Positions 1 through 6,683 of a stretch of 18,428 nt of DNA are shown here, piece after piece. The number at the start of each line of letters is the position of its first letter. Position 1 is the stretch's first letter. Location: contig JAFRJF010000178.1 of the NCBI GenBank assembly GCA_017432405.1, positions 1-18,428 on the forward strand, read 5' to 3'. The stretch comes from Clostridia bacterium (GTDB taxonomy: Bacteria; Bacillota_A; Clostridia; Christensenellales; Aristaeellaceae). The notes under the pieces were generated by a model. The model searched no databases. It was not told the DNA's origin and was given only the letters and a program-made list of their open reading frames with translations. A program made the translations under genes and the position numbers.

Positions 1-2
1 GC

Positions 3-461
3 TCCATCGCGGAGAACATCGGCTACGCGGTGCCTCAGGCCAGCCTGGAGGAGATCCAGGACGCGGCGAAGGCGGCCAATATCCATGAGGACATCCTGGC
101 CATGCCCGACGGCTACGACACCCAGGTGGGCGAGCGCGGGCTCCGGCTTTCCGGCGGCCAGAAGCAGCGGGTGGCCATCGCCCGGGCCATGGCCATGGAC
201 CCGGAGGTCCTGCTCTTCGACGAGCCCACCTCCGCCCTGGACCCCGAGATGGTGGGCGAGGTGCTGGACGTGATGAAGCAGCTGGCCCGGGAGGGCATGA
301 CCATGGTGGTGGTCACCCACGAGATGGGCTTCGCCCGGGAGGTGGGGGACCGGGTGATCTTCATGGACGGCGGTCGCATCATCGAGGAGGGCGCCCCCCA
401 GAAGATGTTCGAGCACCCCGAGAACGCCCGGCTGAAGGAGTTTTTGGGGAAAATACTGTGA
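3..461 (+). CDS. ABC transporter ATP-binding protein, 5' end cut by window (chimeric appearance)
   Basis: The reading frame is open from the window edge; only the second half of an ABC ATPase is present. Visible motifs are the signature LSGGQKQR (147-170), Walker [12 protein letters not shown] with the catalytic Glu, and the switch His in [12 protein letters not shown] hydrolysis here would power membrane transport from the cytoplasmic side. The part before the signature ([30 protein letters not shown]) is what ABC exporter (MsbA/LmrA-type) ATPases carry. The part after it ([36 protein letters not shown]) is typical of polar amino acid importer ATPases such as GlnQ. Such a switch is not normal in either family, so this is either a real recombinant or an assembly join inside a conserved motif. 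The stop overlaps the next start by one base. The product is certain at the level of ABC ATPase; the substrate is not. Confidence 0.9.
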   Translation, partial: SIAENIGYAVPQASLEEIQDAAKAANIHEDILAMPDGYDTQVGERGLRLSGGQKQRVAIARAMAMDPEVLLFDEPTSALDPEMVGEVLDVMKQLAREGMTMVVVTHEMGFAREVGDRVIFMDGGRIIEEGAPQKMFEHPENARLKEFLGKIL

Positions 462-1141
462 TGCGCTACAAAGCCGTACTCTTCGACGTGGACGACACGC
501 TGCTGGACTTCCAGGCCGGCAACCGCAACGCGGTGAACCAGCTGATGGACGAGCTGGGCTATTTCGATCCGGACCGCTATGACCAGTACGAGGCCATCAA
601 CCTGAAGTGCTGGCAGGCGCTGGAGGCGGGGCTGCTGAACCAGAACCAGCTGAAGCTGGCCCGGTTCGTGCGCTTCTTCGACCGCTACCCGGTGCCCGGG
701 GATCCGAAGTGGGCGGCGGAGCGGTTCGTGACCCTGCTGGGGCAGCAGAGCATACTGCTGCCCCATGCGCTGGAGGCGGTCGCGCAAATCGCCGAGCGCC
801 TGCCGGTGGCCATCGTGACCAACGGCATCACCGATATCCAGCGCAGCCGCCTGGCCCTCTCGCCGCTGAAGGACCATGTGACAGAGGTGGTCATCTCCGA
901 GGAGGTGGGCGTCTCCAAGCCCCGCCCCGGCATCTTTGAAATCGCCCTCGACCGCCTGGGCGTGAAGGCGGGGGAGGCGCTGATGGTGGGTGACGGCGTC
1001 AACAGCGACATCCGCGGCGCGAACAATGCCATGATCGACGCCTGCTGGTACAACCCGGAGGGGAAGGCGCTGCCCGAGGGAGTCCACGCGGCGTATGAGA
1101 TCACGGATATAAGGCAGTGCGTGGATATTGCGCTGGGGTAG
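461..1141 (+). CDS. yjjG: HAD-superfamily hydrolase, YjjG-type noncanonical pyrimidine nucleotidase
   Basis: A 226-residue HAD phosphatase of the YjjG family, which dephosphorylates (noncanonical) nucleoside monophosphates in the cytoplasm. HAD motif I is FDVDDTLLDF (residues about 8-17, nucleophile Asp followed two on by the acid/base Asp). Motif II is the Thr in VTNG, motif III the Lys in VSKPRPGIF, and motif IV GDGVNSDIRGA. An alpha-helical C1 cap lies between motifs I and II. Length and motifs match YjjG. The ATG at 461 shares its A with the upstream TGA stop; a GTG at 458 is an alternative start one codon earlier. The overlap suggests translational coupling to the ABC ATPase gene. Substrate assignment follows the family and is not proven. 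Confidence 0.85.
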   Translation: MRYKAVLFDVDDTLLDFQAGNRNAVNQLMDELGYFDPDRYDQYEAINLKCWQALEAGLLNQNQLKLARFVRFFDRYPVPGDPKWAAERFVTLLGQQSILLPHALEAVAQIAERLPVAIVTNGITDIQRSRLALSPLKDHVTEVVISEEVGVSKPRPGIFEIALDRLGVKAGEALMVGDGVNSDIRGANNAMIDACWYNPEGKALPEGVHAAYEITDIRQCVDIALG

Positions 1142-1148
1142 CAAAGTG

Positions 1149-1207
1149 GAATGAGGGGACGGTTCCTTTTTCCAATAGAGATGGAAAAAGGAACCGTCCC
1201 CTCATTC
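1149..1207. repeat. Perfect 25-bp palindrome with GGGGACGGTTCC core (REP-like), possible bidirectional terminator
   Basis: Arms 1149-1173 and 1183-1207 are exact reverse complements (25 of 25), with a 9-base loop AATAGAGAT. G-T wobbles could extend the stem by about four pairs. It starts 8 bases after the yjjG stop and its last base is the first base of the TAG stop (reverse strand) of the convergent RNHCP gene, so it fills the whole convergent spacer. The GGGGACGGTTCC core resembles, from memory, mobile palindromes that accompany IS200-like/REP-associated Y1 transposases. The T-rich part of each arm lies inside the stem, so a classic terminator tail is absent. Confidence 0.8.
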
Positions 1208-1632
1208 TATTCCGTTCGCCCGTCCCCGCCCATCAGGCGCGTCATCTCCTCGATGCGCTCCAGCGGGAAGGGCGGCTGGGTCAGCGGCCCCATGGCGATG
1301 GACATCAGCTTCATGGGGTTGTCGTCCGCCGCCACGCGGTTGGCGCTGATTTTGCCGCAGCGGCTGCAGCGGTGGAGAATCGCCCACTCGCCGCCCCGCT
1401 TCACCCATACCGCGATGGGTTCCATGCAGCCGCCGCAGTCGGCGGCCCTGTCGCCGGGCGCGTCGTCCACGTGCAGGCTGGTCAGGCAGTTGGGGCAGTG
1501 GTTTCTGTGGCGGGTGCCCGCGCCCTCCGGCGTCACCAGCCGCCCGCAGTGGCGGCAGGTGAAGCTTTCGTTGCAGGGATGGTTTTTGTAGTAGCCATTC
1601 TCAAAGGTTCTTCTCTTGTTTTCCCGGTTCAC
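1207..1632 (-). CDS. RNHCP domain zinc-ribbon-like protein
   Basis: A 141-residue protein of the RNHCP family (Pfam RNHCP), named for the motif seen here as HRNHCPNCLTSLHVD. Potential zinc ligands are CRHCG near residue 22-26, the HCPNC pair, DCGG, and HRCSRCGKI. The family has no established function; a nucleic-acid or protein-binding zinc fold is a reasonable guess. The start is GTG at 1632, chosen because an AAGGAGGG Shine-Dalgarno lies 6-7 bases upstream and because it overlaps the TGA stop of the preceding gene (GTGA). The family begins close to ENxxFTC, as here. The C-terminal tail after the last Cys pair is specific to this protein. It is co-transcribed with the HTH protein gene upstream. 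Confidence 0.88.
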   Translation of the reverse strand: MNRENKRRTFENGYYKNHPCNESFTCRHCGRLVTPEGAGTRHRNHCPNCLTSLHVDDAPGDRAADCGGCMEPIAVWVKRGGEWAILHRCSRCGKISANRVAADDNPMKLMSIAMGPLTQPPFPLERIEEMTRLMGGDGRTE

Positions 1633-1931
1633 TGGATTCCCTCCTTGTCCGCGTCGGATTCGGAGGGCGCGCCGTCCCGCAGGATGCGCTGGATGCTCTT
1701 TTCGGACAGGTAGTATCGCTCCGCCAGCTCGCCCACGCTGTGCCCGGCCCGGCGTTCGAGCCGGATGCGGGCGTCGCGCTCCCTCAGCCGGGCCCGGGCG
1801 CCGCTTAGGGAACCCCAGCCGCTGCGCCTGTCGTCCCGCCGGGGGATGTACAAAAGCCGGCCCTCGGCATACTCCTGCACGCGCCGCAGCAAGTCCTGCG
1901 GAAGGATTTCGTCTGCCTTGATATAGCCCAT
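1629..1931 (-). CDS. CD3324-like small helix-turn-helix protein
   Basis: A 100-residue protein starting MGYIKADEILPQDLL. It matches the CD3324/Mor-like family of small Clostridia proteins: an N-terminal IKADEILP segment, a central YIPRRDD...WG block, and a C-terminal helix-turn-helix with GHSVGELAERYYLSEKSIQ. The recognition-helix region SEKSIQRIL supports DNA binding, so it is probably a transcription regulator; its target is unknown. The ATG at 1931 has an AGGAGGG site five bases upstream. An in-frame extension to 2075 exists but reads through inverted repeats and is not family sequence, so I reject it. The gene overlaps the RNHCP gene by four bases. A 36-base inverted repeat lies 25 bases upstream and could be an autoregulatory operator. 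Confidence 0.85.
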   Translation of the reverse strand: MGYIKADEILPQDLLRRVQEYAEGRLLYIPRRDDRRSGWGSLSGARARLRERDARIRLERRAGHSVGELAERYYLSEKSIQRILRDGAPSESDADKEGIQ

Positions 1932-1955
1932 GTTGGCCCTCCTGTTGTGTTTATC

Positions 1956-1991
1956 GTAAACGTCAAAACGAATTTCGTTTTGAACGTTTAC
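1956..1991. promoter_or_regulatory. Inverted repeat with GTAAACG half-sites upstream of the HTH gene
   Basis: The inner palindrome CAAAACGAA-T-TTCGTTTTG (1964-1982) is perfect. It is flanked by GTAAACG (1956-1962) and CGTTTAC (1985-1991), off by one base from full symmetry. It lies just upstream of the ribosome binding site of the CD3324-like gene. An operator or a leader hairpin both fit. The same outer half-sites recur at 2065-2093. Confidence 0.55.
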
Positions 1992-2060
1992 GCCGCGCCG
2001 GGCGCGTGCCGCGAAGCGGCTGATTTCCATTCGCGCCCGTTCGCATCCGCCGGAGGCGGC

Positions 2061-2097
2061 TATAGTAAACGGCAAAAAATTATTGCCGTTTACTATA
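2061..2097. repeat. Perfect 15-bp inverted repeat TATAGTAAACGGCAA
   Basis: Arms 2061-2075 and 2083-2097 are exact reverse complements around a 7-base A+T loop (AAAATTA). It shares the GTAAACG...CGTTTAC half-sites with the repeat at 1956-1991, about 105 bases away. Between them lie further small GC hairpins (for example GCCGC-GAA-GCGGC near 2010). The 1932-2309 stretch has no full-length gene and consists of these repeats, the mini-ORF and the promoters listed here. Confidence 0.6.
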
Positions 2098-2146
2098 ACA
2101 CGAGGAAAGCGACGGCTATATGGTGTTTGGATTCACATAGCCATCG

Positions 2147-2179
2147 CTATGCTTCCGCGGCCTCTTTCGTCTTCTTCAT
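2147..2179 (-). CDS. Ten-codon mini-ORF in leader (MKKTKEAAEA)
   Basis: ATG at 2179 follows an excellent AAGGAGGACAAATTTG ribosome binding site and ends at TAG after ten codons: MKKTKEAAEA. It sits about 40 bases downstream of a good minus-strand promoter and about 215 bases upstream of the CD3324-like gene. It may be a leader peptide, or the surviving start of a small gene interrupted by the inverted-repeat sequence that follows. No runs of a regulatory amino acid are present. No homolog is recognised, and translation is inferred only from the ribosome binding site. Confidence 0.4.
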   Translation of the reverse strand: MKKTKEAAEA

Positions 2180-2202
2180 CAAATTTGTCCTCCTTGTGTA
2201 TT

Positions 2203-2219
2203 GTGAATCCCGGATTCAC
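2203..2219. promoter_or_regulatory. Operator-like palindrome GTGAATCC-C-GGATTCAC
   Basis: This is a perfect 8-bp dyad with a one-base centre, located 6 bases downstream of a minus-strand -10 box (2226-2231) and so around the expected transcription start. A third GGATTCAC half lies at 2129-2136. The position fits a repressor operator; the binding protein is unknown. Confidence 0.5.
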
Positions 2220-2225
2220 GGGTCT

Positions 2226-2254
2226 ATCATAGCACGGCAACGGCGCGCTGGCAA
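2226..2254 (-). promoter_or_regulatory. Sigma-A-type promoter for the HTH/RNHCP unit leader
   Basis: Reading the minus strand: -35 TTGCCA (2254-2249), a 17-base spacer, then -10 TATGAT (2231-2226). Each hexamer has one mismatch to consensus. It would drive the mini-ORF and, by read-through, the CD3324-like and RNHCP genes. Confidence 0.6.
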
Positions 2255-2309
2255 CCTCGAAAATGGGTTTAGGGGTTTATGAGCAAAATCAGGCTCCGCG
2301 ACGAATTGC

Positions 2310-2338
2310 TTGCTTTTCTTTTTCGCATGGATTATAAT
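2310..2338 (+). promoter_or_regulatory. Promoter ahead of the Rpn remnant
   Basis: A perfect TATAAT (2333-2338) lies 17 bases after TTGCTT (2310-2315), a weak -35. It points into the truncated Rpn-like gene. Confidence 0.45.
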
Positions 2339-2375
2339 ACAGGTGGATTGGGGGCGATTGGGATGTCGAAATCAT

Positions 2376-2942
2376 TGCAGGATCTACCAGAGCATGATCG
2401 ATATCCGGGCGTTGGAAAAGGGGCAGGACTACAGGAGACTCAAGAAGAGCTTCGTGATATTTATTTGCAATTACGATCCCTATGGGAAGGCCCGGTACAG
2501 CTACACCTTCCGAAGCCAATGCGAAGAGGACAATGCGGTCCTGCTGGACGATGGGGCGACCAAGATCATCCTTAATACGAAGGGAACCGTCGGAGACATT
2601 GGCGAGGACCTGAGGGCGGTCATACAATATCTGGATTCCGGCGTTACGTCAAACGACTATACCCGAGCGCTCGACGCGGAGGTGGAGAGCGTCAAATCGG
2701 ATGAGAAAGTGAGGTTGCGGTATATGCTGTTGATGGAGGCGTATGCCCGTGAAAGGCGCATGGGCAGGTATGTGACACTTATTTCGCAAATCAGGGATGC
2801 TGTCGGTGATTTCACAACCAGGCAACTGGCCGGACTGTTGAAGGTCGACGAGAAGGACTGCGCAGCCGTGATCGCGTGCATCAAAGCCCATCCCGAGTGG
2901 GATGACGAGCAGGTGGCGGAGTATATCGATTGGGCGGATTGA
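2376..2942 (+). pseudogene. Rpn family (PD-(D/E)XK nuclease/transposase-like) remnant, N-terminal half missing
   Basis: The frame from about 2376 reads RIYQSMIDI, ALEKGQDYRRLKKSFVIFICNYDPYG, YTF, ILNTKGTVGDI and onward. This is the characteristic second half of Rpn/PDDEXK_2 family proteins (recombination-promoting nuclease or putative transposase, usually about 300 residues). The catalytic PD-(D/E)XK half that normally precedes the YYQ segment is absent. The in-frame sequence upstream (from a non-canonical start near 2310) is unrelated, so this is a decayed fragment of about 188 residues. The C-terminal extension after GDFTTRQLAGLLKVDE is a small helical tail. Base composition is lower in GC than in its neighbours, consistent with acquired DNA. 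There is no sign of a ribosome binding site at the break. Confidence 0.75.
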
Positions 2943-2950
2943 GGCATAAG

Positions 2951-3000
2951 AGGGCCGGGCCACCATTCCACTCTTCGGAATGGCGGCCCGGCCCTTTCTA
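2951..3000 (+). terminator. Rho-independent terminator, probably serving both convergent genes
   Basis: Arms 2951-2969 and 2977-2995 form a 19-bp GC-rich stem with one mismatch and a 7-base loop (ACTCTTC), followed by a T-rich run to about 3011. It begins 8 bases after the Rpn remnant stop and ends 18 bases from the end of the convergent dehydrogenase gene. Confidence 0.8.
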
Positions 3001-3013
3001 TTCTTCTTTACCC

Positions 3014-4120
3014 TCAGTCCCACGGGAACCGGTACTTGCCCTCCAGGCCGCACTCCGCGCGCAGCTGGTTCAGCTCGGCCTGTACCGAGTCGTTGATGGG
3101 CACGCCGTCCTTTCGGGCCAGGCGGATCTCGTATTCCTTTTCGCCGGCGGTCCAGATGCGCTCGGCGCCGGGCATCCTGCGGCTGGCGCGGATCTCGCGG
3201 ATGATGTCGCCGGCCTTCTTGCGGCAGGCGGCCTCGCCCATGAAGTGGTCGGTGTCGATGGCGATGAAGAAGTGGCCCAGACGGGGGGAACACTTTTCGC
3301 CGTTCTCGTCTACGCCGTTGAGCTGCTTGCCGTAGTAGCCGTCGGACAGCGCGGCGGACAGGAATTCCACGAACAGCGCGAAGCCGTAGCCCTTGTAGCC
3401 GCCCAGCAGCTCGCCGATGCCGCCCACGGTCACCAGGGCGGCGGAGTTATCGCGGATGCGCTTCAGCGCCGCGCCGGCGTCTCCGGTGACGGGTTCGCCG
3501 TCCTCGCCGATCACGGTGCCCGGCACCACATCGTGGCCGATGCGCGCGTAGTATTCAAACTTGCCGTTCTGGGTGATGGAGGTGGCGCAGTCGAAGTTGA
3601 AGTCGAAGGGCTCGTCGGTGGGCACGCCCAGCGTGAAGGGGTTGGTGCCGAACATGCCCTCGGTGCCCCAGGTGGGCGCCACGGAGGGGCGGGCGTTGGT
3701 GCCGGTCATGCCGATGCAGCCGGCCTTCGTGGCCATCGAGGTGTAATAGCCGGCGATGCCGTAGTGGCAGCTGTTGCGGGCCACCACCATGCCCATGCCG
3801 TAGGCCTTGGCCTTCTCGATGGCCATCGTCATGCACCTGTGGCCGATCACCTGGCCCATGCCGTCGTGGCCGTCCACCACCGCGGTGGTGGGAGTGTCCT
3901 TGATGATCTCGATGTTCGTCACGGGTTTCTGGACGCCGGACTTGATGCGGTCCAGGTAGATGGGCTTGAAGCGGTTGCAGCCGTGGGATTCGATGCCGCG
4001 GCGATCGCTCTCCAGCAGCACGTCGGTGCATATGGCCGCGTCCGCCTCGGGGACGCCGTATTTGGTGAATACCTCGGTGACAAAGCCTGCTATGGTGGCC
4101 CAGTCGACGACTTGAATCAT
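3014..4120 (-). CDS. Ldh_2 family malate/L-lactate/ureidoglycolate-type dehydrogenase
   Basis: A 368-residue cytoplasmic NAD(P)-dependent oxidoreductase of the COG2055/Ldh_2 family, which oxidises 2-hydroxyacids such as malate, L-lactate, ureidoglycolate or sulfolactate. Family marks are DRRGIESHG with the catalytic-region His, DGHDGMGQVIG, ARNSCHYGIAGYY (family NSxHxGxAGYY), GTNPFTLGVPT, and the GGYKGYGFALFVE block near the C-terminus. The ATG at 4120 is preceded by TTAAGGAGG eight bases upstream; the longer frame to 4207 has no family sequence. It appears monocistronic, with a promoter at 4187-4215. Nothing nearby fixes the substrate, so I leave the gene symbol empty. Confidence 0.9.
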   Translation of the reverse strand: MIQVVDWATIAGFVTEVFTKYGVPEADAAICTDVLLESDRRGIESHGCNRFKPIYLDRIKSGVQKPVTNIEIIKDTPTTAVVDGHDGMGQVIGHRCMTMAIEKAKAYGMGMVVARNSCHYGIAGYYTSMATKAGCIGMTGTNARPSVAPTWGTEGMFGTNPFTLGVPTDEPFDFNFDCATSITQNGKFEYYARIGHDVVPGTVIGEDGEPVTGDAGAALKRIRDNSAALVTVGGIGELLGGYKGYGFALFVEFLSAALSDGYYGKQLNGVDENGEKCSPRLGHFFIAIDTDHFMGEAACRKKAGDIIREIRASRRMPGAERIWTAGEKEYEIRLARKDGVPINDSVQAELNQLRAECGLEGKYRFPWD

Positions 4121-4186
4121 GGCGATTGCCTCCTTAACGGGTTGATTTCGCATGGATGAAGCGCGAAGCGCACCTCTGCTGCAACC

Positions 4187-4215
4187 AGTATAGCAGACTG
4201 GCCCCAATAGTTCAA
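4187..4215 (-). promoter_or_regulatory. Promoter of the Ldh_2 gene
   Basis: Minus strand: TTGAAC (4215-4210), a 17-base spacer, TATACT (4192-4187). The 5' leader would be about 60 bases. Confidence 0.65.
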
Positions 4216-4441
4216 TACCGTTTTTCCGGGACGGGGCCGACGGTGTGAAAACATGAAAGTGTCATATATCTGAAATAATTATGCAATAAATGAACGGAAA
4301 AGTAATGATTATCACAGGGTTAAACCGGGCATCCAGTCCTTCAAAACCGGTAAATATGACGTCAAATTGAAGCTAAAACCGGCAATTGGCCAGAAATTGG
4401 CCCTGAATCAGGTGAAAATATGATTTAAACAGACCGTAGTC

Positions 4442-4555
4442 TGTGGATAAATAATATACAGGCGCGCCCCGGGTGTGGAAAACCCCGGGAAATCCCGATA
4501 AAATCGCGGTTTTGTCCCCTATTTCTGTGGATAACTGTGTGGAAAATGTGGATTT
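4442..4555. other. DnaA-box-like cluster in A+T-rich spacer
   Basis: Five sequences match the DnaA box in one orientation (TGTGGATAA, the complement of TTATCCACA). Exact matches are at 4442-4450 and 4526-4534. TGTGGAAAA occurs at 4474-4482 and 4538-4546, and TGTGGATTT at 4547-4555. The last three boxes are nearly contiguous. The surrounding spacer 4216-4629 holds no credible gene and is much richer in A+T than the rest, especially 4250-4440. No dnaA or dnaN lies in the window, so this may be an origin-like region, a DnaA titration site, or chance in A+T-rich DNA. Confidence 0.5.
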
Positions 4556-4629
4556 CTGCATAGGGCATGCAGTGAATATACACAGGGGGATATGCAGTTT
4601 ATGTCCGGTGGTGTAACAAATTCAATTGC

Positions 4630-5967
4630 CTACCCGATCATTATTCTTTCTTCCGGATATTTTGAGACGAGCCTGGCCCGACTCTGCCTGCGGGCAATGG
4701 CCACGGCCAGGGTCAGTGGGCCGACGCGTCCGAGGAACATCATCGGCAGCAGCGCGGCGCGGCTGACGGGATGCAGGTTTGGCGTGCCGATGGCTGAGAC
4801 GCCCACGGTGCCCATGGCGCTGGCGCACTCGAACAGTATGTCCGCCAGGGAGAAGCGCCCGCCCTCGATGATCGAAAGGCAGAGCGTGCCGAGCGTCAGC
4901 GTCGTCAGAAACAGCGCCACCACGGCCAGTCCCCTTCGCACGGTGTCGGCGGGAATGCGGCGGCGGGCGGCGTTGACCTCGTTGTCGCCCTTTACGACGC
5001 TGAATATCAGGAGTATCACCAAAGCCACGGTGGTGGTTTTCATGCCGCCGCCAGTGGAGGCCGGGGACGCGCCGGCCATCATCAGCAGGCTGCTGAACAG
5101 CTTGGAGGCGTCCGTCAGGGACGACAGATCGTATGAATTGAAGCCCGCCGTGCGCATGGTGACGGACTGGAAGAAGGCGTTGAGCGTATCCAGCCTGCCG
5201 CGCTCCACCGCCATATAGAAGCCCGTGCCCGCCAGCAGCAGCGCCAGCGTGAAGGTGAGTACGATGCGGGTGTGCAGCGACAGGTTCTTAAAACCCTGCC
5301 GGTTGCGCAGCACCTCCAGTATGACGGAGAAGCCCAATCCGCCGAGGACGATCAGCGCCGCCACGGTCAACAGCACCAGGGGATCGGCGGCAAAGCCGGT
5401 CAGGCTGGCGAAGTGCCCGAACAGGTCAAAGCCTGCGTTGCAGAAGGCGCTGACCGCGTGGAATACAGCGAGCCACGATCCGCGGCGAACGCCGTACATC
5501 GGGATAAAGCGGATGGCGAGCAGCGCCGCCCCCGCCGCTTCGATGCCCAGCGTCAACAGCAGGTAGAGCCGCGCCAGGCCGCCGAGGTTGGACAGGGATG
5601 TGGCGTTCATGGATTCCCGGATCAGCATTCGGTTCTTTATTGAGATACGCCGTCCCAGTATCACCATGACCCTCGTGGCGAACACCATGAAGCCCAATCC
5701 GCCCACCTGGATCAGGACCAGCAGCACGGCCTGCCCAAACAGTGAGAAGGTCGTGCCCGTATCCACCGCCACAAGACCCGTCACGCATACGGCGGAGGTC
5801 GCCGTAAACAGGCTGTCGAAAAAGCCGATGCTGCGGCCGTCCTTCGTCGACGCGGGCATCGCCAGCAGCAGCGTTCCCAACAGTATGACGCCCAGAAAGC
5901 CGAATACCAGCCATTCCTCCGGCCTGGGTTCACGCTTCAGCGCTTCGGGCCTGCGCGGCGCGTTCAC
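4630..5967 (-). CDS. ktrB: TrkH/KtrB family potassium uptake channel subunit
   Basis: A 445-residue integral membrane protein of the superfamily of K+ transporters, forming the ion-conducting subunit for K+ (Na+-linked) uptake. Four pore loops with the filter glycines are visible: VCVTGL (about 60-65), CNAGFD (176-181), RTAGFN (272-277) and TVGVS (387-391). The gating-loop segment STGGGMKTTT (304-313) is typical of the family. Hydrophobic helices span most of the length, starting with LVFGFLGVILLGTLLL. The start is GTG at 5967, preceded by AGGAGG seven bases upstream and overlapping the kdpE stop as GTGA; the frame upstream of it is an out-of-frame shadow of kdpE. It is the last gene of kdpD-kdpE-ktrB and pairs with the divergent RCK subunit gene. 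Length favours KtrB over the longer TrkH of proteobacteria. Confidence 0.92.
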   Translation of the reverse strand: MNAPRRPEALKREPRPEEWLVFGFLGVILLGTLLLAMPASTKDGRSIGFFDSLFTATSAVCVTGLVAVDTGTTFSLFGQAVLLVLIQVGGLGFMVFATRVMVILGRRISIKNRMLIRESMNATSLSNLGGLARLYLLLTLGIEAAGAALLAIRFIPMYGVRRGSWLAVFHAVSAFCNAGFDLFGHFASLTGFAADPLVLLTVAALIVLGGLGFSVILEVLRNRQGFKNLSLHTRIVLTFTLALLLAGTGFYMAVERGRLDTLNAFFQSVTMRTAGFNSYDLSSLTDASKLFSSLLMMAGASPASTGGGMKTTTVALVILLIFSVVKGDNEVNAARRRIPADTVRRGLAVVALFLTTLTLGTLCLSIIEGGRFSLADILFECASAMGTVGVSAIGTPNLHPVSRAALLPMMFLGRVGPLTLAVAIARRQSRARLVSKYPEERIMIG

Positions 5968-6683
5968 GGCGCGTCCTCCTGCCGGCCGTCCTGCTTGAGC
6001 ATGCGATAGCCAATGCCGATGTGGGTCTGGATATAGGGCTGTTCGCCGCCCGTTTGCAGCTTCTTGCGCAGCGTCGCCATAAACACCCGAAGGGAGCCGA
6101 CGTCCGAGGCGGTATAGCTGCCCCAGATCTCCTTCAGGATGTAGTTGTGGGTCAGCACCTTGCCGGTATTGCGCGCCAGCAGGCACAGCAGCCGGTACTC
6201 GATGGGCGTCAGATGGATCTCCTGATCCGCGATGTACGCGCAGCCGGCGGCATAGTTGATGCGCAGGATGCCGTTTTCGTACACGGCGCTTTCGCTGCCC
6301 GCCGAGGCCTCCGCGTTTACCCGGCGAAGCGCCACCCGAAGCCGCGCCAGCAGCTCGTCCACGGAGAAGGGCTTGGTCAGGTAGTCGTCCGCGCCGGCGT
6401 CCAGCGCCTCCACCTTGTCGGCGTCCTCGCTGCGGGCGGAGATGACGATGACGGGCATGCCTGTCCAGGTTCGCACCTTGAGGATGATGTCCACGCCCTC
6501 CATGTCCGGCAGCCCCAGGTCCAGCAGCATCACGGCGGGCTGCTGGGTCGAGGCTTCGATCAGCGCCTCCGCGCCGTTTCGGGCCAGATGGTAGCGGTAG
6601 CCCTGGGTGTCCAGCGCCACCGCCATCAGGCTGCGCACCGCCGCGTCGTCCTCCACCACCAATATCAACGGTTTATTGTTCAT
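5964..6683 (-). CDS. kdpE: KdpE-like OmpR-family response regulator
   Basis: A 239-residue response regulator. The receiver domain (about 5-120) has the acidic pair EDD (11-13), the phosphoacceptor Asp55 in LLDLGLPD, a Ser at 82 in ISARS, and Lys104 in LTKPFS. The C-terminal winged-helix domain (about 135-232) carries HLTPIEYRLLCLLARNTGKV and the LRVFMATLRKKL recognition region, as in KdpE. The ATG at 6683 lies inside the end of kdpD (11-base overlap) with GGAGGT nine bases upstream, so it is translationally coupled to the kinase. Here its most likely targets are the Ktr genes on both sides of the divergent promoter rather than kdpFABC, which is not in the window. Pairing with the KdpD-like kinase makes the family call firm. 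Confidence 0.92.
   Translation of the reverse strand: MNNKPLILVVEDDAAVRSLMAVALDTQGYRYHLARNGAEALIEASTQQPAVMLLDLGLPDMEGVDIILKVRTWTGMPVIVISARSEDADKVEALDAGADDYLTKPFSVDELLARLRVALRRVNAEASAGSESAVYENGILRINYAAGCAYIADQEIHLTPIEYRLLCLLARNTGKVLTHNYILKEIWGSYTASDVGSLRVFMATLRKKLQTGGEQPYIQTHIGIGYRMLKQDGRQEDAP

Noticed and set aside
1932..2075. N-terminal extension of the CD3324-like protein to 2075
   Set aside because: It would translate both dyads and has no family similarity; the ATG at 1931 has a well-placed AGGAGGG.
2930..4159. Plus-strand open frame of about 400 codons opposite the Ldh_2 gene
   Set aside because: Antisense shadow; it begins inside the Rpn remnant end and the terminator and has no family sequence.
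4373..4561. 62-codon minus-strand ORF in the A+T-rich spacer
   Set aside because: No ribosome binding site, no recognisable sequence, and it runs through the DnaA-box cluster.
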